In this document: positions 23,240 to 36,468 of the stretch, in pieces
How the letters are laid out: each line of letters starts with the position of its first letter
Position numbering within the stretch: position 1 is the stretch's first letter
DNA from: Dipteris shenzhenensis
Lineage: Eukaryota > Polypodiophyta > Polypodiopsida > Gleicheniales
DNA: 64,000 nt
Reading direction: 5' to 3' (one strand)
NCBI GenBank assembly: GCA_047967505.1
Contig: CM106541.1
Program-made: the position numbers and the translations under genes
The notes under the pieces: model-generated
The model's input: only the letters and a program-made list of their open reading frames with translations
What the model was told of the DNA's origin: nothing
Databases searched by the model: none

Positions 23240-25306
23240 AAATAACATCCTCTTCTTTTCATATTGAGTTTTTGCCAGCACTCCAAAGGTGAAGGGTAGA
23301 CTTAGCCATGACAGGCTAGCACAAAAGGAGAAGGCTAATAAAAAAGTAGTTGCGGTTTCATTCTAAGCCCAGAGAAAAATGCTTAGACAATCTAATTGAT
23401 AGGCAATGCACCACTTAAGATAGAAAGAATTTATCACAATATCAACCCCGCAACATGGATAAAAACTTCACAAGGTGAACTTTGCATGTCCGCTAATATG
23501 ATGGAAACTTATATCTAGATGCGTCAAGGAAGATGCCCAAACTCATCCTCTAAAAACACCACGTAGATTGGTTGCATGCTTTTTTTTAAAAAAGGAAGAT
23601 TGCATGCTGCACTTTGTAAAAGTAGGGAGTGGTCTTTTCCAAGACAGAAAATTTAAGAGTCCAATCATGCAATTTTTTAGGGAAGGAGGCCTCTAAAAAC
23701 AAGAGGTCTCCCAACTAACGTAATTCGACCCATTTGTAACATGTCATATTCATCTATGGCCTTGCATTGTTTGTCAAACCCTGGCCATAATTTGATTATA
23801 TGCCCATCTTGGAAGTTAACCTCTCTACTAGGTGTGCTCTTGCAGTCTACTTGCATCATTAGCTTCCCTCATCCACCTTTCATGGGACATAAACAACAAG
23901 GTTCGATGTGTGCTTTTACAAGGCATAGGGCAAGGGGTGAGGGGGGGTAATAATCCCCTTATTATTGCTTCTAAGCTGCTAGAGACATCACATACTGCAA
24001 ACAAAACAGACAGCCCACTACAAGCAAGAGGATATACCTAGATGAATCCAGGAACATTCCCAAACTCTCATCCTCTAAAAACACAACATAGTGCAGTTTC
24101 AATCTCACGAGAGTCACTGATAAGATTGAAAACCATAAACTCCATCACGCATAGCAAGGACCAGCTACTATGACATCCCCACTGACGTCATCAGCGCCCA
24201 ACAGTGGGTGTAGACCATAGTATAAAAGTATGCTCTCACACGTACAAATCCACACACCCACACATACTTGAGCATCCATTTATACAAAGTCTTCGAACTG
24301 AGTTTCTCTCGGCACTCCGGAGGTAAAGGGCAAACTCAGCCATGACGAAGGCTAGCACTAAAGGAGAAGGCTAATCAAAAAGTAGTCCAAATCTCTTCAT
24401 TCAAGCTACAACTGCTTGTGAAGTCTAAACGATTTCATTTAGTCTCTCCCAAACGAGCATCTAAATCTAAATCTAGCTGATAGGGCAACGCACCATTTAA
24501 GATAGAAAGAATTATTGCGATACCAGCAGGCCGCAACTTGGACGAAAACTTCACAAGGTGAAATTTGCATGTCCGCTAATACAGCAAAAGCATATACCTA
24601 GATGAATCCAAGAACATTCCCAAACTCATCCTCTAAAAACACAACATAGTGCAGTTTCAATCTCACGAGAGTCACTCATAAGATTGAAAACCATAAACTC
24701 CATCACGCATAGCAAGGACCAGCTACTATGACATCCCCACTAACGTCATCAGCGCCCAACAGTGGGTGTAGACCATAGTATAAAAGTATGCTCTCACACA
24801 TACAAATCTACACACCCACACATACTTAAGCATCCATTTATACAAAGTCTTCGGACTGAGTTTCTGTCGGCACTCCGAAGGTGAAGGGCAAACTAAACCA
24901 TGACGAAGGCTAGCACTAAAGGAGAAGGCTAATAAAAAAGTAGTCCAAATCTCTTCATTCAAGCTATAACTGCTTGTGAAGTTTAAACGATTTCATTTTA
25001 GTCTCTCCCAAACGAGCATCTAAATCTAAATCTAGCTGATAAGGCAACACACCATTTAAGATAGAAAGAATTATCGCAATACCAACAGGCCGCAACTTGG
25101 ACAAAAACCTCACAAGGTGAAATTTGCATGTCCGCTAATAAAGCAGAAGCATTAACCTAGATGAATCCAGGAACATTCCCAAACTCATCCTCTAAAAACA
25201 CAACATAGTGCAGTTTCAATCTCACGAGAGTCACTCATAAGATTGAAAACCATAAACTCCATCACGCATAGCAGGGACTAGCTACTATGACATCCCCACT
25301 GACATC
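23240..25306. repeat. 558 bp tandem array with TATA boxes (LTR/TRIM-like)
   Basis: The unit carries TGACATCCCCACT at 24171, 24729 and 25288, a period of 558-559 bp. Within it lie CCATAGTATAAAAGTATGC with a canonical TATAAAAG at 24221 and 24779, a CA-rich leader, and a short ATG-containing segment (CCATGACGAAGGCTAGCAC) at about 24340 and 24898. The first unit (23240-23560) is diverged and partial, and the array ends abruptly near 25306 within the next unit. The two full units are about 95% identical by eye. A TG start, a TATA box and tandem structure fit LTR-internal-LTR fusions of a miniature LTR element, but no primer-binding site is visible, so this class is inferred. Confidence 0.75.
24221..24228 (+). 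promoter_or_regulatory. TATA box in 558 bp repeat unit
   Basis: A TATAAAAG string conserved in position in the next unit (24779) and, inverted, in the dispersed copy (55966-55973). Confidence 0.5.
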
Positions 25307-25652
25307 AAGCAAGAGAAAATGTTGCTATGATTGAGGACTATGCCTCCATCCTTAGATGATTGTATCACATTTGTATATGACATTGTTGTAAACAAGTATG
25401 CTCGCAAGAGTGACTCAAAAGTTTGTTCCCCTACTCTTTCCATTATGTGTTTCCTGTCCTTGATGAGTCATGTATGAACTGTTGAGACTAGTTTGTCATT
25501 GGATTCTCCTAATTTTGTTGCCATACATTTTCTGGAGCAATTACCTCAGATTCCATTCTTGGCATACCAGTTTCCCTTCAGTGCTTGGCAATTCTGCAGT
25601 CAGCCATAGCACATACATGGCCAACATTGGGGGTCAATGCCTTCCACTCCTA
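25307..25652. other. Spacer, no gene seen
   Basis: Unique-looking sequence between the 558 bp array and a short tandem duplication. Confidence 0.4.
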
Positions 25653-25857
25653 GAATCACTTCTCATTGAAACTGCCTGTGATTTAGCCAATCATCTCTTG
25701 ACTTTCCGCCATGCCATGAAAATGAATATACTCCATTGGGTCTAAGAGTTTGAGGAATCACTTCTCATTGAAACTGCCTGTGATATTGCCAATCATCTCT
25801 TGACTTTCCGCCATGCCATGAAAATGAATGTACTCCATTGGGTCTAAGAGTTTGAGG
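25653..25857. repeat. 102 bp tandem duplication
   Basis: GAATCACTTCTCATTGAAAC at 25653 recurs at 25755, and the whole 102 bp unit is almost identical, indicating a recent duplication. One frame reads through as LLIETACDL..HLLTFRHAM, but the copies differ by a base that changes this, and no protein family is recognised. Confidence 0.88.
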
Positions 25858-27188
25858 GCACAAGATCGGATGCCATAACCACGTGCAGTAAAACATATGT
25901 ATACGGAAGGTACAAAGGAATCCTTTCTTAGGGGAAGACAGCAAATGAAAGTGGAAGCTGAATGGAAAATTACCTTAAAATACAAAACTGCAGAGGTATC
26001 GTTCATGTGTGAGCAATCTAGGACATTTAATCCACCAGCTTACAAAGCATGGGTGCCAATCATGCTTCAGTACTTCAAGAGAAACAAATTTATGAGAGGA
26101 ACTCACACCCCCAGGCACCCACAACAGGGGGTTTGCCATCACATTTCCAAATAATGGCCACTTCCTATTCAAGGAAGTACCACATCTTGGGACAGACAAG
26201 CAAGGCTAGCAGTCATGGAAGGACACCCTGCACAACTGGTTAGAGTTGCACACTTGCCCAACGGTCGAAGCTTTGACATAACTTTCAAGCACCATCCCCA
26301 AGTTGGACTGTCTCTCCTTGAATGTCGCTGCTGCACTAGCCCTGCTCCAACATTGGCCGTCGCCGAATGGAGTGGCGCAGTTGAGGATCGTAAACGGATG
26401 CCGAAGCAGGCATGACGAATGTCGAAGGGTAACCCTCGCTTGTACACCTGCACGCGAAACACCACCGCATGAACTCCTCCTCAAGGAGGGGAGATGTCCC
26501 TAACCATTGTGCCCGGGAGGATTTGAACACACAACCTCGCAGTTTGTGCCCAAATCCTTACAAACCGGACCACAACTTTGGGGACAAGAGAAACAAGACC
26601 TTACTCAAAACTTGTATGTGTTTAATACAGCTTTTTCCTCTATGGGGAATTTGAGATTCCCATATGAACTTGTCACAGCAACAATATATCCGTGCAGGTA
26701 TAAAAGAATGAATGTAATTCCTCTCCAATGTACAAAAAAATTTATACGATACAGTTGGCTAGCCATAAAGGCTTCACGTGCTCATGGGACCTGTGTCTGA
26801 ATCAAGCTCAGGACCTGGAATTATTTCCTCATGCTCCAGCTCAAAAGAGTCACCTCTTAGCAACTCTATTTCAGAGGCTAAGTCTGGTTGACCTCAGGAA
26901 ACTTGGCCTGAGAACGCATGAGTTGCCACCAAATAGCCCACTTCCAGAAAGTACGCATGCTTGTCCTGAGGCCCTCCCTTCACAGTTGCTCGTGAAAATA
27001 ACTTAGGGAGGGCAACCCTTCTCTTTTAATTCAAAGTTGCTTGTGAAAATAACTTACGGAGAGCATCCCTTCCCTTCTTGCATAATACTGCAAAAAAAAA
27101 AAGGCGTGCATAATAACATGGGCATTCACTTCTCTCGTTTCATTGCCAAACCCAGCAGAAGTACCATATGTGGGAAGCTCAAGTGCTC
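25858..27188. other. 3' flank of the flippase gene, no other gene seen
   Basis: Contains a tRNA B-box-like string on the minus strand near 26540 (GTTCAAATCC), discussed under rejected items. A ~45 bp duplication around GTTGCTCGTGAAAATAACTTA lies at 26983 and 27030. The flippase 3' UTR must begin below 27189, but its end cannot be set. Confidence 0.4.
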
Positions 27189-30100
27189 TCACCAGCTTTG
27201 CCTTGTTGGAGAACCTCGGTTCTGAAGCCTTGCCTTCACCTGCCGAATGTTTGCCTCAACTCTTGCTGTAAAACCAACATTTGCTTTCTCAACGGCTTTT
27301 GCCCTCTCCTCAGACCACATCTCTGGTTCCTGTACATCCCTCCTTGAAGACTTTATTTCTTGGAGGATATGATGGTCCATTGGCAAGAAACGTCTTTGGA
27401 ATATGGAAAAGAGGAAATAAGGAAGTATACAAGCCAAGGCTATCACAAAGATTGTCACCCAGTAAAGTGGAGCTGGGGCTAATGCCTCTAGTAGGACGTA
27501 ATACGCAGTGGATGATGATGATGTTGGACTCAAAAATCCATATATAAGGAGAAATAGATACCACATAGCAATACTACCCCAGATAGAGACATGTTGGATC
27601 CATGTGAAGTGACTTGTGGCAAGAGCAATCTGAAGATTAACCGCCCACACAACTGCAGTGTACATTGTGGCTCCAAGAACCTCAAAACCTGCAACTTTAC
27701 CATCCTCGCGAAATCCTTGGGGATGAAAAATACCGATCGTCACAAAAAAGCAAAGAACTGAGCTGTACACACCATTGGCCATCCAAGCCTGAATGCGACC
27801 CCAGGTGAAAAACATGTTTCTAGGACCTTGTTGATATAGGCTTGGAAACTGTAGGAGCACACCACTCCCAATTTCAGTGCCTAATAGAAACCTCTAATTT
27901 TCAAACAACAAATAATGAAATAGTTTCGACACAAGTCCACAGATGGTGAGACAAGACAAATCTCCACAGAACATATGAGCTCCGCAAGGTCAAGCAATAT
28001 GTATACCTGAAGGCATGTGTTTGCCGAAACATCTTGCTCAAATACACCCAAGGCGAGTACCGGAAGTGAAGTAAACAAAACATTGAAGAGTGAATTGAAC
28101 CAATCGTTGTAAAGTGTTTGGCCAGAGAAATTTGAGTAGGCTTGGAAATAAAACTGAGTCAACCCGAATGCTACATTTTTGTAGAAGAAGTAACAAACCT
28201 GTGACACGTGCAGCAGACAGTTTAGTATTTTAAACTGCTAAAAGAAAAGTAGGAACATGCCCACAATCATCGAACAACAGCATGCTCTGCATCAAAGGCT
28301 CAAGGAAACAGCATGAGTATAATGAGTCCTTTTTGCCAAAAAGAGAAATGAAGAAAGTATATTTAGCAGTGAATTCTGGTTACCATGGTTGCTATCCGTT
28401 TGTAGCACCAGTGACCATGGACAATCAGCAGACGTTCCAAATAACAGAACTGTGCAATTGAGAAATCACTTGCCATCACCGCCTGCAACAAGACAGCATT
28501 GACATGCAGGCAAGAAACTTATTTTCAAAAATCCTGATGATAGTCAGTAGATGATCAATAAAGCAACATCTGTAACTTTATACAGACCTGCATGCCTTCG
28601 ACGCCACTGATGCCAACACCAATGTCTGCCTCTTGAATCATGCCAACATCATTTGCCCCATCACCGATCGCTAAAGTGGTCTTACCCGTGCCTTGCTTCA
28701 CTAATCTGGTAACCTAAAGATTGAGAACAAGTTTAATTTAGCACCTCGCCCTCTCTTTCCAAGCACCTCACCAGCCTTCTTTTCATCCCTTTCGTAGATG
28801 AGATACAATTGATGCCATGCTCAAAACCAGTTGAGATGCAGTAAAAAAAGTCAGAAACAGTGGTAGTAAACCCATACCAAAGCTTTTTGCTTAGGAGAAA
28901 CACGGCAGCATATCACTGATGCACAATGCACAGCTAGCTGCAGGAACTTTTCCTTCATGTCATTCTCCAAGGCATAACTGAGGGCTTTTCCGTCAATAAT
29001 AAGCGCAAATGCAGAGTCGAAACTTGTATCTAGACTAATCTGTTGCTGCCCTAGAGTAAGCTGGTTCAAAATGCTCTCTTTGGAAACCTGAAGGGAGAGA
29101 AGGAATCTTAGAAGGGTTTCCCATGTACACTTCTAAAGGCATCAAAGGTACGCCCTTTCTTTAATGCACAAGTACCTTCACAATTGTTTCCTTGTCACTG
29201 TAGTCTTCTGCTGCCTTGACATTTGCCGTGTCTAATGTGATTACAATCTGTTTCATTTCTTGCCTAAGCAAACTGCACGCAAATCTGCAAAGAGAGAAGA
29301 ATACTAAGATAAGCTACTGAGAGCAAATAAAATTCCCATACTTTCATAGTGCAACTTTTGGATCAGGAAAAGAGCATACCCAATGTTGATAGCAGTTTCT
29401 AGTTTGTCACCTGTTAGAACCCAGATCTTTAGACCCGCAAGCGCAAGCTTATCTATACACTCAGGTACCTGTCAGCAACATTGGCAACATCTTATATCAT
29501 CACCTGTACAGATTATGTAGACCTGCCATACGATGGGACATCCATCACTAAAGCTGATGAAAAAAGATTCACTAACCCCCTTCTGTAATTTGTCCTCGAC
29601 AGCAGTTGCTCCAACAAGGATCAAATCCTTCTCAATCAGGTCAGATGCATCATCCAGCTTGGCATCCCTGTCCGCACCAATAGTGGTTTTAGCCTGCATA
29701 AATACTTCATTCCAATCCCTGTAAGTGGTCTCATCAAGCTGTCGGTATGCAAGAGCCAATGTTCTGAGGCCTGCATCCCCATACTTGGATAGATGCATCC
29801 TAGTTGCCTCCTCATACTCCCTGCCATTCTTTCCTAGCCTCTCAAATACGACGCTGCATGCAAACCACAACTTTGACAGTTAGGCATTTGCACCTAAACA
29901 TACAAGAGCTTTTGGGGAGTAAAAGAAGCAGTAAAGTAGAGTATTTTCAGGCTAAGGCAATAATTTCACCTGTCTGCCCCCTTACAGAAGACAAAGATTT
30001 GGTCATCCTCATCTTGAATAACAACAGACATCCGTTTCCGGGTACTATTGAACTCCAGCAAGTTGAGCACCTTGTATTCGCTGTTGCATAAACACAAGTA

Positions 30101-32080
30101 AGATGGGCAAAAATCTCAGGTGTGATTCAACTATTAGCCTATGTGCTCAGCATGTCAAAAAAGAGTAGTCCATTAAAAGACAAAGCAACCCTACCGTTCA
30201 ACCATCCTGCCTGATGTGTCTGACTCCCTCAGATGTACACCAGTCTGTGTACGCTTGTAAAATTCAAATCCAAATTCCTTTGCTGCAACAACGAACGCTC
30301 CCTCATCAGGTGATTCTGCCTCGTAATGAATACTTCCATCATCATCTTCCTCAGGAATAGCTGTCTGGCACACAGCCAAAATCCGAAAAAACATTTGGAG
30401 CACCTCTGCTTGGGGCTGGAGAACCCAATTTCCATTCATTAGACGTGCATCAACAAAATTGAATCCCTTGACACGGGGTCTTTCTACCATTTCAATGCCT
30501 CCATTTTCAGCAACTGGCATGTCTGCTTCGAAGGACTCCGAAGAGGACATGTCTTGAACCTCTTCCAGATTCTTCTGCATCCTCTTAGCAGCAGCCTTTT
30601 CCACTTCAGTAACTCCAACTCCATACGAGACCCCCCCTACTGAACACTTCAAAAAATCCATTTGGTTGCAAGTAAGAGTGCCCGTCTTGTCTGAGAGAAT
30701 AGTGTCCACTTGACCCAGCTCCTCATTCAGATTCGAAGTACGGGCATGGGCTGGCTTGTTAGTCTCAGCATGATACATGAGAATGTCTTGATTGATAAAC
30801 ATTGCCTGCAAGACTTTCACCACCTCTATTGACACATACAGAGATATAGGGATGAGGTACCCATAGAGGACAAGATCTGTCACCAAAAGAAAGAAAGCGG
30901 ATAGGGAAGCTTTCTTAGGATCAAAGTAATTATCTGTATCATCAGGGCGCATATACCACCAGTTTGGCATGTCCAGTTTAGTGCGAATACCAAACACGAT
31001 AGCTCCGATGAGTGAAAGGGCGACGAGAACACTGAAGAGGAAGTAGATAATCGAATCCATTTTCTTCTCTATGCGACTCCTCTTAGAAGGAGGGTCTGTT
31101 GCATTCTGCATGACCTTCGTATCATGACCACTAAAAATCACCGCTCCATAAACATATTGCGTGTTCCGGAGCTTGGAATCTCTAAGGAGAATTTGCTGCG
31201 GCCCTAACGACAATACTGCACCATCATACTCCAAGTTACCCACAAAACTGTAGAGATTAGGATTGGGATCCTCGCACCGAACATGCCCCGAAAATCCGCC
31301 GAATTCTTCATCCCCATCAAGATCCAACGTGGCCTCGACAGTCTTCTTCAGCTTCAAGTTCGTCTCTCCATCCAGGTTCATTGTTTCAACATAGCAAATG
31401 CCATCTGGATAACTCGACGAAAGCATAAGAAGATCTGCAGGGAAAAACTGGTCTTTCTGAACCTGAACAACATCTCCGACCCGCAGTTCCTGCCACTCTT
31501 TCTCAACGAACTTCCCGTTTTCAATATGGACTTTCACTTTTCGAGAGTTTACTTCCCTATCCTGCACGAACAAGCGCCGTCTGAGATTTCAGGGGTGTCG
31601 AAATAAGGAATTAACGTCAGCCATTCTCGGAAAGCAAACATCGGAGGCGATTTTAGTACAAACCTGCAAAAAGCGACGCCAATCCTCGATTGCCTCCTTT
31701 AACATACTCAAACCCACCACAAACACGAGAGGTGCGATCAGGGAACCCGCTGTAAAGGGTGTCAGAGGTGTGAGAGAGAGCCCGGCCGCGAATAGAAAAT
31801 ATAGATTGGCAACCCTGCGGAACTGTTCGAAGAGCGCCTTGGGCAGAAATGTTAAGATGTTGTACTTCGTAGTGGAAACATAATTGGAGCGATACTTGAG
31901 AGGCTTCACACGATGTCTGTAGGATTGATTGCAGAAAACAACGCGAGAGAAGCCAGCACCTCCGATCGGAACCAGAATGTCGCCCTCATCGACAGTGGGG
32001 CGAACGCAAGAGTAGGAGTAGAGCTTACTGAGCCTGATTCTCTTTTTCTTTCTCTGCTTTTGTTGTTCTTCAGAGCCCAT
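27189..32080 (-). CDS. ALA: Phospholipid-transporting P4-ATPase (flippase), ALA9/ALA10 type, 11 exons
   Basis: It moves phospholipids from the outer/lumenal to the cytosolic leaflet using ATP; the family works with an ALIS/CDC50 beta subunit in secretory or plasma membranes. Exons (high to low): 31664-32080, 30195-31561, 29970-30080, 29577-29853, 29380-29468, 29176-29284, 28878-29087, 28588-28713, 28384-28482, 28007-28198, 27189-27848. Every junction is GT-AG and the sum is 3657 nt, giving 1218 residues plus a TGA. The length matches plant ALA proteins (~1200). Motifs seen: [11 protein letters not shown] near residue 85, DGET at 203-206 (actuator), PISL at 377-380 in TM4 (P4 hallmark), DKTGTLT with catalytic Asp430, KGAD at 628, TGD at 743-745 and GDGAND at 877-882. 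Six hydrophobic segments follow, then a basic cytosolic tail. The ATG at 32080 is preceded by no in-frame alternative that improves the family match. Introns are 88-189 bp. No damage is seen; it is likely functional. Assignment to ALA9/ALA10 rather than ALA4-7 is by resemblance only. Confidence 0.97.
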
Positions 32081-33080
32081 CTCGCTTCAGAGCTCAGCAA
32101 AGCAAAACTGGGAAACGCTAAAGGTCTGGATAGGCAATGGATGGAGCTGCTGGGTGGCGATGCTAGTGTATAAAATCTGGCAATGAAGGGGACAATAATT
32201 GAGGAATGTACAGAGAAGATGAATTGGGAGAGTGGGGAGGGTAGAGATACCTCTCTCTGTGGCAGATCGAAGGCCAAGAGGGTCAAAAACGCGTGATTCT
32301 GCGCAGGAAGCAGAGATCGAAGGCGGCAGAGGTTACAAAACTGGGGTGATGGCAAAATGAAGAGGGGAGGGAGAAATAAGGAGGAGCTAGAGCTTCGAAG
32401 AAGCAGGAGAAGTCATAATTGTTTAGGAAATCATTGATCGTGGGGAAGAAGGAGAAGGAGAAGGAGAAGAAGGAGAAGTATGCGGTTCTCCTACGGAATC
32501 TGAGAGCTGGCCTAAAATTCTGCACTTCTAGATGGACGGAGCAAGAAGCCGGAAGTTTTCGTGGCGTGGGATGCCGGAAGTTTTCCGTGGCGGCTTTGAC
32601 TCGACGCCAATTCTGGTGGTGGTGGTGGTGGTGCTGCTGCTTCTTCTTCTTGGTGTGGTGGCGTCACTTGGATGTGCGGACCGAAGCGACTGCGAAGTTT
32701 GGAGACTTGAATTGGTCCAAACCCTGCAACTACCCAAAATTCCAAATGGTAGATTCGGATCCCCTACGAGGGAGAAGAGGACGGTACTCCGCGTTGGACG
32801 ACAGCAGTACCTGCCCACACCCCATCGCCAACGCAAGACCTTAGACCACATGCTACGCCATCGCCTCAACGTGCAGGCCTACCTCCCCTCTCTCCATTTT
32901 ATCCATCCTTTCCATGTTCGTCTACTATTACCTCCTTTTTCGATGCACACCCTTAGCACCCTTCTTTCTTCTTCTTTTTTCTTCTTTTTGGCTACACTCC
33001 ACCCAGCTTCTTCTTTTTTTCCATTAATACAATTTTCTTGAATTATATGTGGAAATTCACTCAAGATTTTCAATCCTCCA
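32081..33080. other. 5' flank of the flippase gene
   Basis: GC-moderate sequence that must hold the flippase promoter and 5' UTR. (GGAGAA)n is found at 32440-32480 and (GGT)n at 32620-32640. No convincing minus-strand TATA box is seen. Several ORFs on both strands here are probably chance. Confidence 0.45.
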
Positions 33081-33081
33081 C

Positions 33082-33132
<51 letters not shown>

Positions 33133-33155
33133 GTGTGTGTGTGTGTATATATATT
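33081..33155. repeat. (TA)n(TATG)n(TG)n compound microsatellite
   Basis: A pure TA run, then seven or so TATG units, then TG, then TA again. Confidence 0.95.
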
Positions 33156-35041
33156 TGGGTATAGGTGATGTTCAAGTTGACCTTAAATTTTGTAAATGTC
33201 GTTGGGGTTTGAGGTTATTGATGAAAATGATTTTAAGCAAATGGAAAAATGTTTCTTTTTGCGAATACCAGAAGAAGAACTCAAGACAAAGTGAAAAGAT
33301 AAAGAAAGAAAAGGTGCTTTTGGCTTACAAATCTTGGCCTGCAACAAAAAAAAGAAAACGTGGAAAAAATAGGCTATGACAAACAAACCAAGTAATTGCT
33401 CTTTACATGTAAGATAGGATCACAATGCTTGGACTAAAAAACTTCAAACTTGACACTCATGACACCCTAGGATATACATAAAAGGTACAAGGTGGAGAAT
33501 GCAATGAGAGTACATACGAAAAAGAAAAAGATGGACATGATCCAAAACATGTTTGCAATACAACCACAAATTTGAATAGTACCATATCAAAGACTATGTT
33601 AATGTGATTAGTACATCCACGCCAAAGTTTTGATTAGTTGCATACGAAAGACTTAATTCATTTGATCAATACATCCATACCAAAGATTTGATTGTTGGCA
33701 TACCAAATATTAAGTTATATGCAATACCAAACCATGATTTCATTGGCATAAGTCAATGCCTAGATTTAAATAGTACATCGATACCAAACTCTATGTTAAG
33801 CCTTACTAGTAGGGGGGTGGAAGGACAATCCATAGCTTGCCATGTTACAATTTGAATAATAGATCCATATCTAATATCACCATCAATTACTCAATGAAGC
33901 GGGGTGGAAAAGTTGAGGGGGAAGATATTCCAAGTCCTTTTGATTTGTAGCTGAACTAACCCATACATGCAAAGTTAAAATATTTCCATGTGGCAAAAAA
34001 AAGAAGGAGCACTAAGGGTCATATCCTCATGGATGGCTCAAGGTGAAGAATTATGATTGAGTTTGACCTCCCCACCAGCGAGTACGATGATCTTGTTAGG
34101 ATTACCAACTCCATTCACACAAACAAGCCATTCTTTCAATGAGAACTTTCATGCATCACAAGTATGATAATGGGTGAGCATCACGATTAACAACCTTAAA
34201 TTGTTCAATCATGTTGGGGTCCATTTTGAACCATGATGCTAAGTTTGAGGCAAACATGTGCATTCATAATAAAGACTAAGTCCTAGATCAAAGAAGAACT
34301 CAAATTGAGGAAAGAAATCATTGTGGTAATACCATTATTGGTCCTACTAGGCTATTTGTGGTATACTCTAACCTAACTAGTTTATACTCTAACCTAACTA
34401 CTTTCTACGGAAAACGATGTTTATAGTAATGAAAGAGGGTCCGAAAATGACACGGAGCTTGAATATGACACTGATAAAAGCATGTGAAGATAAGCAAATT
34501 AATGAATGCACCTATTTATTATAGGACAATAAAGCCTAAGGGGCCCAAGGATGGAGACCTCAAATGACCCCAAAGCTAAAATCTATTATTAGGAATAGGA
34601 TATAAACTGAGGAGTGAAGATATGCTGCTTTTATTCTATTTATGATATTTTCTTCAAGTGCAATGGGGTTAAGTGGCAAAAGGTATATCCTACATACAAT
34701 TGATGATACTAAAGTAAATGAGTATTCGTAGAGGCACAACGTAAGTGATTATTTCAAAGAGACTTATTTTATTACTAGTGGGTCTCCTTCATAGATTGGG
34801 AAGCATATGCATATAATTTAAAATATAATGAACTAATAGGTTTCCAAAAAATATATATATAAATATAATAAACTAACAAGAATACAATAAAGTATACGTG
34901 AAGTTGGCACAATAGTAAAAAGAGTCCAAACAAAATCCACCTTCCAAATGAATAACTCATGAAGCATACAGAGTGGATTGTCGCATAGCCAAATTTTCAT
35001 GCTATTAAGCTCCATATACTGTGTGAACTTTGGGTATGTCC
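33156..35041. other. AT-rich spacer with loose ~60 bp repeats
   Basis: Between 33560 and 33810 the phrase TACATCCATACCAAAGATTTGAT or similar recurs about five times at irregular spacing. No gene is recognised. Confidence 0.45.
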
Positions 35042-36468
35042 TGTCAACAATTTGACATGAGGAAATTTGATGTGGTGGAGCCGTGTACTGAGGGTGTCCC
35101 AACCCTCAATCACTTAGCCATTCCACAACTTAAAATGGATCTAAGGTATTGGACATCCTCGCCTTCAAAGGCTTATGCAACATGGTATTTTCGGGGCATT
35201 ATTTTCCCTTTATCCTTCCTATTACTTGTCATGAGCCATTTGTCCACGTGTATTATATGGCTTGTCGCAAACTGGTCTACCATTCTTTTTGCTACATGTC
35301 ATGCTTTACCACATTCTCTGACCATGTACATTTGCCTATGTTATATGTGGTGTGTTAGGTCCATGAGCTTCTGTGAGCTAGTTCGGTCATCTAGGCTTGG
35401 TGCCACTCCTATGGCCTTCAATGACCCAGTCCAATCTACTAGCTCTTTGGAGCTCACGCTACTCTGTGTTAGATCTAATTTGGCAACTTCTACCGACCTA
35501 TTCACTGGTCTTTGTTGAGCTACTTGGTCTGCTACACATCAAAGCCCTGCCTTAGGCTACTTTCATGCCCTTGTGAGTCGCGCTGATTGGATGGCCATTG
35601 CTTAGTCTTGCTTTCATACCTTTGTGAGTCCCGTTGATTGCCTAGATGTTGCTCAGTCTTGTTGTTGGTCAATTGTGCTGCACTACTCACACCACATCAG
35701 CTGCTTCTACCTAGTTTGCTACTACTCTTTTTTGCTCGTGTCATCTGATTATTGCTTGTGTTGTCCGATTATTGCTGCTGTTACAACTTTTCAGCCACCT
35801 CTACACCTGCATGCCAGTCTAGCGTCGATTCTTTGCTCTAACTTTTTGATATCGCTTTTGTCCCGTTCTTCTTTCTCTACATGGAACTTGATTGACTGTC
35901 TGCATTTTTTGTCTTATGTGGTTCAGACTCCACATGCCGCAGTACTATTCCAACCTTCTTTTCGAACTTTGCTCCTTTTTTGTGCTTGCATAGTCTGCAC
36001 GGCCTTTGTTGTCTTACCACGTGTCCTAGAATTTTTTTTTGAATTGCCTTTTTAATAAAAATTCTAGTCCTTCGACCTTGTTGCAATATGGCAGATGCAC
36101 CAACTAGCACCGTTGGTCACATGTAATCAAAGGCCCTTGGAGCTCTAATACCATGTCAAGAATTTCACATGTAGCAATTTGGCATGGGAGCCCTGTACTG
36201 AGGGTGCCCCAACCCATAGCCACTCCATGGACCTTGACCCCTTAAAATGGATGCGAGGTATAGGACGTCATGTCCTTCCAAGGCTTATGTACCTTGTTAT
36301 TTTGGACCTCCTATCCTTACAAGGCTTATGTAGCTTGGTATTTTGGGCACCCACTTTGTAGGTGGGATTATACCCCTTCCATATTTGCCGCGTGTTGATA
36401 CTAGGTGAGGTCATTGTCATCCTCTCCCTTCTTCCACTCATGCACTCATGATTGTGCACATTATAACA
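35042..36468 (-). mobile_element. Small degenerate LTR element (minus strand)
   Basis: On the minus strand, TGGTATTAGAGC (complement of 36142-36153) closely matches the initiator-Met tRNA primer-binding site TGGTATCAGAGC. It sits directly after a TTGACA LTR end at 36154. The same LTR-end region occurs at 35042 (TGTCAACAATTTGACATG against TGTCAAGAATTTCACATG) with shared GTGTACTGAGGGTG and CTTAAAATGGAT segments over about 160 bp. If the LTR starts at 36468 (minus TGTTATAATG), both flanks carry TGTCC (35037-35041 and 36469-36473), a plausible 5 bp target duplication. The 3' LTR loses similarity past ~35200, so it is truncated or diverged. The interior is under 1 kb with no recognisable pol. Confidence 0.55.

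Noticed and set aside
26210-26590. tRNA gene or tRNA-derived SINE on the minus strand
   Set aside because: Only a B-box-like GTTCAAATCC with a partial acceptor-like CGGGCAC is visible; no matching 5' stem, anticodon arm or A box at the right distance.
31906-32355. 149-residue ORF overlapping the flippase first exon and 5' flank on the same strand
   Set aside because: Different frame from the family-supported exon; no similarity and no independent signal.
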